Source of the DNA: Lentinula raphanica | Lineage: Eukaryota; Basidiomycota; Agaricomycetes; Agaricales; Omphalotaceae | Reading direction: 5' to 3' | NCBI GenBank assembly: GCA_027919835.1 | Contig: JANVFP010000022.1 | Coordinates: 434,001-498,000, forward strand | Length of the DNA: 64,000 bases | Translations under genes and position numbers: made by a program | Notes under the pieces: model-generated | Told to the model about the DNA's origin: nothing | Database searches by the model: none | The model's input: only the letters and a program-made list of their open reading frames with translations | Shown: positions 36,034-45,460 of the stretch, piece by piece | Position numbering within the stretch: the first letter of the stretch is position 1 | Layout: every line of letters begins with the position of its first letter

Positions 36034-37600
36034 CTATACCTTGTTACACCATTCTATAATCCGATTTCCCACTCGTTCCACGAGTTTCGCGTATTCTAGG
36101 TTCTGTTCGGGAATGAACAAACCACAATGAGCTGCAACTTCGTCATCAACGCCCCCAATCACAACCTGTTCCCAACGATCACCACCGCCCAGCAGTGTTC
36201 CAAGGCCCGTTGGAAGAACGACAAAGTGTCGACCTCCCTTCTCTTTCTCCTTGGACAATGTACTTTCTTTCGAACCCGCACTATGATGATGCTTCTGCAG
36301 TGTATTTTGCGTCTGCTGCCCATGAGAATTATTCTCTGTTGCATTCACCATTGAATAGAATTGTGACTCTAGCAGTGTTGATAACTCCTCGCGAGAGTCA
36401 TCAAGAGGAATGGCTATGTTTGAGGTCGAAGATCCCTTGTGTGCGTCTGTGTTATGAGCTTTGTCAAAGGCTTTCAGATTGCCAGCTCTATCCAGGGCCT
36501 CGCTATCATCATCCAGCACTTGTCTATGGTCAATTTCTCCCTCCGACTTCATATGCGAAGCAACTTTTCTTTCATGTGGGGACGTGACAGTCCAATAGTT
36601 GACCCAGAAAAGTCCTTTCGCTGAAACTAGAGTGGTATACCTGTCCTTTAACCCAGCGGGGTCAAACATACACAATCCGAATTGAAAGTGCTCTACTACC
36701 CAGCGTTTTCCAGTAGAGACAGGATCGTTTGAATGTTTTTGCACCCAGCGTACAAGAGGATCATTGGGATAAGATTTGATAAATTTCTTCGTCCGATCGA
36801 TGAACGAATCCGACTTGGAATGATGGTGTACGCTCGGGGGAGAGGAAGGCGTCGACGAACGCGAAGGTGAAGATGAGGAAGAGTGTCCTGGTATTTTTGC
36901 ATGAAAAATGGCAGCTATTATAATGAGTGATGCCGACATACCAATCCCTTCGTGATTCTCTATTCCCTCATTGCGATCTATAATCTGCACATCTGGACTG
37001 GGGTTGAGCTCGGCCTCTGTTTTGATCTTGGCATCCGTCCTTTTGGGCAAAAGAGAAGCAATTCCGGTGACGACAACATGTGGATGCATCCCGAGATACG
37101 GGCAGTCGAAGGCAACCAAGCCGACGATGCGTTTATGACCGTTGTCGGTAATGGAAAGCTCGGTGGCAGCTTCCGCAGCTAAGAGTCCTCCCATCGAGTG
37201 CGCGAGAAGTATGACTGGGCCAGGAGGCTGGGTACGAAGCCTGATATCTAAGGCATCATATCGAAACATCATTAGAATATAGGTTTACCATTCAATGAAA
37301 TTCTTGGTAGCGAACGAGATGGGTTTGATACTTCTATACGTCGGGTAAAGACTTGAGTATACTTTGAAATCGAGATGTGAAGGAAGATGGTCTGTCAGAT
37401 ATTGCTGGATGTGCGTAGGAAACGTCTAGAGTATGTTCTATGAATGGTCGAGAATTTGATGAAGCGTGATTGTGGAAGCTTGCCTGAAAAGTCGTCTCAT
37501 CGCCTAAGTATGAAAGTTATCATCATCGTGTAGCGCAGCTCCAAGTTATAATACCTCTAAATCCATGAATGTATACAAGATGAACAAGTCGTTGTGACAT
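36034..37600 (-). CDS. DUF676-type serine lipase/esterase
   Basis: An alpha/beta hydrolase of the DUF676 (putative serine esterase) class. Minus-strand exons 37555..37600, 37484..37503, 37289..37425, 36942..37240 and 36034..36887 give 451 residues. Features: the oxyanion region LVYIHGFRGDETTF near the start, the nucleophile elbow LLAHSMGGLLAAEAA around 85-95, then VAFDCPYLGMHPHVV. A His/Ser-rich linker precedes PLVRWVQKHSNDP and WVVEHFQFGLCMFDPAGLKD. The intron 36888..36941 could be read through in frame but has good splice sites. The intron 37426..37483 starts with GC. Substrate unknown; family members act on lipids. No signal peptide. Confidence 0.82.
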
Positions 37601-37768
37601 TAGAACTTCGAATAGGTTGCAAGTGCTTAGTTGAAGTTAGAGGTGCTTAGTGGAGGATGCCTGGGAAAAAAGTCAAAGCTGTAGTTATCGAGAGCTTAGT
37701 CAGCTTCTCTGTTCATTGGTCTGAACCACCTTCACCGTCCATCCCAATCCTCAGATACCGTTCAACTC

Positions 37769-38347
37769 ATGGTGATATTATATCCTCACACATCGAAAAG
37801 ATTCGGCTCAAGCTCTACTCTATAGGCATCGCTCCAATTCTGCTCAGAGTGCAACAATCTTCTGTATCCTAAAGCCGACCCTCACCGACGTATAATGGTG
37901 TTTGCTTGTCGTATATGTCAATATGAAGAGGCCAGCGAAAGCAAATGTGTATACAGGAACGATCTTCTGACTGTCACCAAGTAAACATGCCGTTTGTCAC
38001 TGGTCAGCTAGTCCTAATGCCAATACAAGAGAACAGGTTGGAATAACCACGGACCTTGGTTCTGATCCAACACTGGTAAACTTTCTTTCACTTTCGGGAT
38101 AAAACATGCTAATCATAAAGATCAGGCTCACTCAAATGTGGAATGTCCGCGCTGTGGCAATGAAGAGTGAGCGCCCTTTTTTCTGTTCCATTTTCATTCT
38201 AACCTAGTCCTCAGTGCCGTTTTGTTCCAAGATCAGTCGAAGAGGAAAGAAACTAGGATGATTCTTTTCTTCGTCTGCTCAAAGTGCAATCACAACTTCA
38301 CTGACCCCTCTGTACAATCCGATACAAGGGAAAACGAGGAGGGATAA
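37769..38347 (+). CDS. RPB9: RNA polymerase II subunit RPB9
   Basis: RPB9 is the zinc-ribbon subunit of RNA polymerase II that aids start-site choice and proofreading. Exons 37769..37771, 37826..37980, 38030..38075, 38126..38166 and 38215..38347 give 125 residues (yeast 122). Both zinc ribbons are complete: CSECNNLLYPKADPHRRIM with CRICQYEEASESKCVY, then CPRCGNEDAVLFQDQSKRKE with FFVCSKCNHNFTD. The first coding exon is exactly the ATG triplet, spliced at GTGATA to a 54-bp intron; without it the first zinc ribbon has no start, because the next in-frame ATG falls after CSECN. Family identity is certain; the 3-nt coding exon is inferred. Confidence 0.92.
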
Positions 38348-38751
38348 CGCGGTCATTCAATCGCTTTCTTCGAATTGTATCTTCGGTCAGGAACTATAAA
38401 ATTGATTACCATGTTCTACGCGTGTTTGATTTATCCCGGATGCTATCTCTTAGATCGGCCTCGGACATAACATCCTTGAGGTCGAATTGAGGTCGAATTG
38501 AGGTCTGCATTGGTAAGTGGCCAGTGTAATTCATATCCCGTCTACTTAGGCTCAAGCTCTCTGTCCTATCAGCTAGTACTTTTCTAGAATCCAACAAGGT
38601 ATAATTTCTATCTGGTGGGCTTACATCCCCATCGTGATGGATGGACTGAGCCACCTACCCCTTACATTGTATCCGTTGCTTCCGCTTCCTGGCATCTAAA
38701 ATTCAGACCTCTGACAAGAAGCTCTTTGTCTTTTCCGGAAATTCAACAAGT
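38348..38751. other. Intergenic region with an 11-bp tandem repeat
   Basis: 404 bp. Contains a short tandem repeat (unit TTGAGGTCGAA, about 2.7 copies) at 38476..38505. No gene recognised; the 3' end of RPB9 and the next promoter lie here. Confidence 0.45.
38476..38505. repeat. 11-bp tandem repeat
   Basis: Two full copies and one partial copy of TTGAGGTCGAA in direct tandem. Too short to imply function. Confidence 0.7.
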
Positions 38752-39073
38752 ATGGCTTCAAATCGTGGCGCCAGCGACGTGGGTATCAAGCGAAATCGAA
38801 AGATCGCTCACAAGAACTACACACCAGGAACGATTACAGCCACACAGCCCTTCGCTCCTCAATTGTCTTACTGGTCTTACTTTGTGGCTTTGAGCCTATG
38901 TACGTTCCAAATCCCGGCGAAAATGAAGATTTATAGTTCTCAACACTGTCAATAAAGATGACCCAGCAGGACCCCAACGTTCAACCCTTGCATCATTATT
39001 AAGAGACGCTGCGTGTTTCAGCATGGTAGAAAACCCCGGCGTTTCGAGGCTGAAAGGTCCAGAATCACGTTAG
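38752..39073 (+). CDS. Possible small basic protein
   Basis: Not recognised. Two exons, 38752..38899 and 38958..39073, joined by a 58-bp intron with GTACGT donor, give 87 residues. The N-terminus is basic (GIKRNRKIAHKNYTPGTITA), followed by a moderately hydrophobic stretch (QLSYWSYFVALSLYDPAG) and a polar end (NPGVSRLKGPESR). The joined sequence is protein-like on both sides of the splice, which supports a gene, but no family comes to mind. A minus-strand frame (39018..39314) overlaps its end. Confidence 0.4.
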
Positions 39074-39734
39074 AGCCTATATTTTTGGACATGCCTTGTA
39101 CTCCGCGCTGTTCTAACTGTAGTTTGCCAAACGTATTCATGGCGCCATAGCCATATCGATGAGTATTCGTGGCCAGCTCAAGCCAAGAAATGTCAACGAT
39201 AGTGGGCCTGGGTTGAATCAATGAGGAAGAAGTTTTGAATATGTAGGTCTGCTGCTTTCGGGGTGCGATTTTGTTCTTCTCAATCAGTCGGGGTTTCTTA
39301 CCGCTTGCCGTCATATATTCAAAGTTATGCTTCGATTCAGGAATGTCATCGGCTTACACTGGGAAATTTGTTGTTCCAAATGCCCAATCGTTTGTTCAGA
39401 CCCATTCCCTGTGCCCTTGATTCTTTGCATATGGCGAGTATTTTCTTCTTTAGGCTATTCTTCCTTCTTTTCAGGCTGTGCAGTGTGCAAGTTATCTACA
39501 CATGTCAAGTTCGAAATTCATTGAAAAAATTTCCTTCTGTACATAATGGACCCCAGCCACTTCCATTGAACTGCCGTGATTGCACTTCATTATCGTACGT
39601 TTGTATGCTCTCAAGTTGACAGATTGCGAAGATTCGAGCGGCTTCAAAGGAAATATAAATATGGCTTTCATCCACAGTTCTTCAACATTCGAACCCCCCA
39701 GTTTCCGAATCCTTGCGGTCGCCTATAATCGGAC
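39074..39734. promoter_or_regulatory. Hydrophobin upstream region
   Basis: 661 bp upstream of the hydrophobin. A clear TATAAAT lies at 39654..39660. A 98-codon minus-strand frame at 39018..39314 is open but unsupported. Pyrimidine-rich near 39400-39480. Confidence 0.45.
39654..39660 (+). promoter_or_regulatory. TATA box of the hydrophobin gene
   Basis: TATAAAT 75 bp upstream of the hydrophobin ATG, a typical spacing for a highly expressed, inducible fungal gene. Confidence 0.6.
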
Positions 39735-40329
39735 ATGAAGTTCACCACCCTTTTCGCCATCCTGTTCGCCATTGCGGCCATGGCTGTCTCTGCAACACCT
39801 TTCCGGGAGACTAACGGAGAGCGCATGGCTCGTGGTCTGCCTCCTTTGCCCCCTCAGAAACGCAGCGGTACTCCTGTATATGGTACGCGTTCATTTTCTA
39901 CGAACCTACGATGAAATTGCGCTCATGTTTTTATTCTTGCAAAGCTGCTAAAAGAACGGGCCCCTCGAGCTCCCCAGGAAGTTGCAGCACGGGTCCCGTC
40001 CAGTGCTGTGATTCCACGGCGAAAGCTGACGATCCAGTTGCTGCGTTGATTCTTGGATTGCTAGGAATCATAATCCCGGCTGATGTGCTTGTTGGTATCA
40101 CTTGTAGCCCCATCTCCATCATTGGTGCTGGATCTGGCTCCTGGTTGGTTTAGATTTCATGAAATCTTTTTGTCTGAAATGTTATTGACAATTCCTCAGC
40201 TCTGCCCAAACCGTTTGCTGCTCTGATAACAGCAGCAGTCTGATCTCGATTGGCTGTATCCCGAGTACGTTTTTTTCCCCAAACGTTGAACGGGTCTGAT
40301 TTTTCTGTTCAATTTCAGTCACCCTCTGA
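39735..40329 (+). CDS. Class I hydrophobin
   Basis: Small secreted amphipathic protein that self-assembles at air-water interfaces and coats aerial hyphae. Exons 39735..39882, 39945..40143, 40200..40264 and 40319..40329 give 140 residues. A signal peptide (MKFTTLFAILFAIAAMAVSA) is followed by a roughly 40-residue Pro/Arg-rich spacer containing possible KR processing sites. The eight-cysteine pattern is complete: C-x6-CC-x31-C-x12-C-x5-CC-x11-C, then five residues to the stop (IPITL). These spacings fit class I. The C5 cysteine codon is split by an intron, and the last exon codes only the final three residues and the stop. TATA box at 39654..39660. Confidence 0.92.
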
Positions 40330-41111
40330 GCCTTGGGTTTTTGCGCGCCGCTTCCTACACATTGCTACTCCCTGCTACTCCGATCTATGTTTGTTCTTAG
40401 TTGATGTTTCGACCATGCCGTTCGTTTCAGCGTATCGTAGTGAAGTCTGTCGTTATAGTGAGGACACTTTCAAAAATAATGCAAATTCTTACCTCTTGCT
40501 ATCATGCACAACGCGCGCGCTTGAGCTCTGCACGCGTCAAGAGATCCTTTGACATACATACATCATATTGTAAACCATGGTGAGGTATGAAATCAGAATA
40601 TGCACATCTTCGTTATGAGTATTTTGACATGAATTCACTATGTACATCATATTACAGTTCACAAATGTTTAATGAGTACCAAGGTATGGTATCTTCAGAA
40701 CTAGGCATTTCAACAGACCTCAGCAGAGATTATGATCTAACAGTAGGTTCATGTATGCAGATCCAAACCATCAATACTGAGCGCTGAGCATTTGAGAGCA
40801 CCAATCTATCAAGCACTCCGATAATACGAGCTAGTCTCCCGAGTCAGATTAGTAGGATGAAAATGTGCAAGAAAGTCGTTGCACTCATTCTATGAATCGA
40901 GCTCGTTCTGCTACCAAAAGTGCATAATTATTGCCAAACTTGATAACTTGATCAATCGAAGCGCTGGTAATGCCGATACGCATTTGTCACTCTAGCCATT
41001 CATGATTCGATGTATGTAGCTTAATGGTTGGAATTTCGTCATATCATAGTAGTGAGTTGCATACAGCTGGGAAGAGGTAAACATATTCCAACGTAACACA
41101 GCAGTGAAATC
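40330..41111. other. Intergenic region, about 780 bp
   Basis: AT-rich stretch between the hydrophobin and RPL27 stop codons. No gene, tRNA or repeat recognised; small open frames lack protein character. Confidence 0.45.
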
Positions 41112-41685
41112 CTAGAACTGATGGCCGAGTTCAGTGATAAGTTAGGGGGCCAAAGACTGGAGGAGCATACCCGAAGTGCAGTGAAGAACCACCGGTTCTT
41201 TCCCGCAATATACCTTTCTTCTAACTGTTTTTTGATGGCCTTCTTCGAGTCTTCACGCTGAGAAGGTTCTTTGAAAGTTTCAGCAGAGACCGAGCCCTTC
41301 AGCGATTCAAGCTCCAGCTGGTAACGTGTCGGGAAGAGATGCGAGTAGTTGATGACCTATGGGAATAGTAGATCAACATCTGCTGTTGAGTACAAAGCTG
41401 CACCACGCGCACCTTAATGAAAGGTTTCACTTTTGACCTCGTCGCTAGCTTCTTCTGACCCATACGACGTGTAACCTTGCGGGGGTACCTCTCAATACCA
41501 GCGACAATTGCGTGAGGGTATGGCCGCTCTTTGGTCCCTTCATCGAGCTGTTTGATCACCACAACCTTCTTCCCTGCCTGTCTACCTTGTAGAACAATGG
41601 CTACCTTTCCCGGCTTGTAGACTGTAGGATGTGTATGAGTCCGTTCAATGCATATCAAGAGGAGGATCTATTCACCTTTGACCAT
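41112..41685 (-). CDS. RPL27: 60S ribosomal protein L27 (eL27)
   Basis: Cytosolic large-subunit ribosomal protein. Minus-strand exons 41676..41685, 41413..41621, 41171..41356 and 41112..41117 give 136 residues, the standard length. It has the KOW-type start [20 protein letters not shown], then KRVRPYP-like [40 protein letters not shown] and the conserved end [16 protein letters not shown]. The first exon codes only MVK plus one base, a layout common in ribosomal protein genes, and the last exon holds only the final Phe codon and the stop. Confidence 0.95.
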
Positions 41686-41943
41686 TTTGCTTTTAGTTAT
41701 CGACGATGCGGACGTTCAACTACAGAATAATTCAAGGCGTCAAATAATGCTGACAAATTTTGGGTGGCTGCTAGTTATTGACAGTTGTTGTCATTGATTG
41801 GTGACCAGAGATAAGATAAGATCAAATTAAATCATCAACTGAGGATGTATGTACAAGACGGTAGCAGGAAAATCGCAAGACACAAACACGCACATCCCAC
41901 ACAGATACATAACAGTATATATAGTATGACCATGCATATCTGA

Positions 41944-44900
41944 TCAAGATGCCAAATCTCCTACCCTTGTAAGAGCTATACGTCGTTTCTTTTTGGGACG
42001 CTCCGAGACTTGTCCCTCGTTCTCATTTGCGTCGTTAGCTATGTCTTCCCTATCTCGTTTATGCGGGTCAGCAGGCGATGGCTGACGCGGGAAAGTGTAT
42101 GAGTTCAGTGCTTCCGATCCTTGGCTGCTCGAAGGTGTATGAGAATGTCCACCAGTTCGCTTTGACTGTGAAGGTGCAGGTGACGGAGGAAGCATTGGTG
42201 GTAGTCCGACGTTTCCGAACACAGGCGTCGCGGAAGGGGTACCTGCCCTCGAACTTGTAGATGGTGCATGACTATGATGAGTACTTGAAGATGGAACCTG
42301 GATAGGGACGGAGTGTTGGTGTGCAATAGATTGGAGCTGTAAAGCTTGCTGCTGAGTATGATAGGCGGGAAAGATTTCGTCGAAAACAATAAGGGTACAG
42401 TAGCCGTCTCGAGATGACAGTATTAGAGTTTGACCATCAGGAGACCTAGTCAGAACAATGAATGATATGATGATTTTTATAGGGAAAGGAGACGCACCAA
42501 CTTGCATCTGTGAATTCATCATAATGTAGTTTGCTCAACATACATATAGGCGTCGATTGTTGAGTATCATATACGACGACCGCGTCCATGGTGACTACGG
42601 CGAATAACATTCTATACGGAAGAGCAAAAATCGATCCGGAACTGGGCCCAGCATTCGCCGCAGTGAGATTTGGAGTTTGTGATCCTTGAGGAACTGGAGT
42701 ACTAGGTTTCGATGCCAATGGAGTGGGTGGACGCACGGAAGTCTCGCCCCCCAGTGCAGGTTGAGGGCTAGGCGACGCAATAAAGGTAGAAGGTGCCCGT
42801 TCTTTTTGATTACTCGATAGGACAGTAAGTCCCATTCCGCGGTCAGATAACGATGATGGAAGAGCGCCTACTATGTCTAGGCTCATTTCGTTCAATTCGT
42901 TCCCAATGACACCCTGAGGAGCGATGTCGTTGACAGGTGTCCCGTCACGCCCAGATATGCCATCCCTCAAGTCCACCAATACGGGACTGAATCTGACCGC
43001 AACGCTGGCCTTCTTGTGGCCCGGGAGGGTGGCGATGGGGGGACGAGCAAAATTAGCACGGGTGTAGATGTAAACACAAGACGACGTTTTTGACTTGTCC
43101 CCTGAAGCACTGGGACCTGATAGATCCTCTGACCTGTTCGTCCTCCCTCGTGCAGGGGTCGCCCCGCCTTCCTCGGAAGAGGGTGTAGGAAGAATCACTA
43201 CCTCTGGATCTTCAAATTGACCTGCAGGCGTCACGAGTAAAGCCCCATCTGGACTGAAAGATAACCTGCGGAAGAAATTGGTGAAGCTTTCATCACCATA
43301 CAGGCCAATGTTTCTCCATTGATCTGTTCCTCTCCAGGGACTAGAGCTTCCATGAGAGTAGGTTGGTAGAGCCGTCCGAATTGCAGGTAGGGCAGGCATA
43401 GGACTAGGTGATCGTCCAAAGCGCGAGCTTACTGAGAATGCAGGAGATGCAGGACCGCCAGCGTTAGATGTTCCGCTGAAAGATGACCGCCTGGATGATG
43501 TCTGTTTGTCTTTTTCAACAGGTGTTGCAGGGGGTGGAAACATGGTGGAGCTAGAGGAAGAGCTGGCAGTGGAAATGGCGGGAAGAGAGGATAGTGTTGC
43601 CGAAGATATAGAGGCAGAAGGTTGCACAGGCGTACTAGCCACACTCGTCGATGGTGTCGGAGGTAGATTCAAAGACAGCGGTGTAGGATCTTTGAACTCT
43701 TTCGTATCCTTAGTACCCTCTCCAATCGCGGATGAAGAGGTGGAGAATAGGACTGATTCTTCGTAGACGCTTTCCACGTCGCTGGTTGTACTTTCCCTCC
43801 TAGATATTCTGGGGCGACTAGTTTCTCGCCCGCTTTCAGTGTGGCTCGTATTGCTCACAGTACTTTTGGTCCGACCATGCTTTCTTCGCGATTGGCTTCG
43901 CCCTTGCCGTGTATGTGAGCCCAAGTGCATATTCATGTGGCTATTTTTTCCAACCGCGTGAACTTCCAACCCACCAGCTTGATGATCGTAAGCAACCCTG
44001 TGTACGTGCATAGCTCTGTCGCTTGACTGGGTGGCAATGAACTCGTTCAAAGGGTCCCAGGAAACACCTTGAACGAAATGGGTATGATCGGCTATCTCGT
44101 GTATGCACTTGCCTGTGAGACTAATATTAGCTGAAGTCAAAGTACTTAGAATGGTACTCACCATCAGCAGCTTGGAATATTCGTGCAGCATTATCGGTGC
44201 TCCCAGCAATTATATACTCTCCAGTGGGGCTCCACGCCAGGTCATAGACTTGCATGGTGGTGCATCTAGCTTTTATATGAGCCTTTGTTCAGACTAGAAG
44301 GCTATAATCACTTACCTGACCATAACCCTAGCTTTCCAATATTCCTTCTCATCAGCTAGATCTTCGGAGGTGAGGTCGCTGCCGTAAGTTGCGGCTTGGG
44401 GCGAAGATGTCTGTGCCCACACTATAATCATGCCGTCTGCAGCAACGAAGACGTCAGTTCATTGCATTGGATCCGCGTTGATGCGCAAATGGTAAAATAC
44501 AAACCATCTCCGGCAGACGCAATGAACTCCCCTAATAAATGTCACGATAAGTCATGATTGACACTCAAAGAGGTTGTTCTACCATTCGGACTCCATCTCA
44601 CTACGTTCACAGCAGCAGAATGCCTGCTCAGAGTTGCGAGATACTCGACACGCGGATGCCTAGGTGCAGTTTGAGGGGTTGAGCCTACGGGTTCGGAGAT
44701 TGTAGTCGGGCGAATGTTGGGATACACCATCCAAACCTGAAAGAAATCATATAGCTTATGCATGGAAAAACGTAGATACAACCTCACACACCCTGACATG
44801 GTTATCCTCGCCGCCGGTGGCTAATTTGTACGATTGCGCTGTCCATCTTTGAGTCCATTCTTGGTTCGAGCTGTCAGAAGAGGCTGGGGCGGGTGGACGC

Positions 44901-44989
44901 GCCTTCTTGAAAGTAGGGACCGGTTGAAAGTCGCAAGACGCAATAGGTTTGGAATCGTGCCAACGAATTTCAAGAGTTCTGTAGCGCAT
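41944..44989 (-). CDS. CAC2: CAF-1 p60 subunit (CAC2/CHAF1B-like)
   Basis: WD40 subunit of chromatin assembly factor 1, which deposits H3-H4 behind replication forks. Seven minus-strand exons: 44792..44989, 44583..44736, 44505..44531, 44316..44436, 44162..44265, 42498..44112 and 41944..42445; 906 residues. The start RTLEIRWHDSKPIASCDFQP is diagnostic for the family, followed by repeats LATGGEDNHVRVWMVYPN, HSAAVNVVRWSPNGEFIASA, MIIVWAQ, YDLAWSPTGEYIIAGSTDNA and HEIADHTHFVQGVSWDPLNE. Later repeats lie after a long Ser/Thr/Pro-rich insert (about residues 260-450). It ends with a basic KKKRRIAL motif, a likely nuclear signal. The family is usually 470-770 aa, so the insert makes this one long. 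Confidence 0.9.
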
Positions 44990-45460
44990 ATTCGTTGCAG
45001 GGAGATCGCTCAGAACGACCTAGGTTATCAAACTAAGTCTCAAGCGCATGATTAGTTACTACCACAAATGGTAGACACAAGATAACCGCACTTGCTCGAA
45101 CTGATCTGTATACGAAGACAGAAGACGCGATAAAGAGACGCGTAGTTACGTTGTGTATGAGGACCAGCAGTTGTGGACCAGTGACGGTTGGACAATGAAA
45201 GTCGTAGGAAGAGATGAACTTGTGCAAAGCACAGCTTCTTCAATAGGAGTTGTGTCTTCGAGTTGTGTCTCTTGAACGATCTGACGCAGAGGTAGCCAGA
45301 GATGTGATTACGGTGAAAAGATTGTGGAAACAGAGAATCTCAGCTCAAGTTTGTTGTTTGCTTTTGATATAGAGGGCGCTTGACTATTAGCGCCGCTTAC
45401 ACTATTTACTTCAACACTGACACTTTTGGTACTTAATCATGCTCAATTTCTACACAAATG
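44990..45460. other. Intergenic region, CAF-1 upstream / GH31 downstream
   Basis: 471 bp between the CAF-1 gene start and the GH31 stop, both on the minus strand. It should hold the CAF-1 promoter. No gene seen. Confidence 0.4.

Noticed and set aside
37657..37872. 71-codon plus-strand frame starting MPGKKVKAVV upstream of RPB9
   Set aside because: It overlaps the RPB9 5' exon and intron in another frame and has no supporting features.
39018..39314. 98-codon minus-strand frame starting MTASGKKPRLIEKN
   Set aside because: Single open frame, no recognisable family, overlaps the small basic gene candidate; could be real but unsupported.
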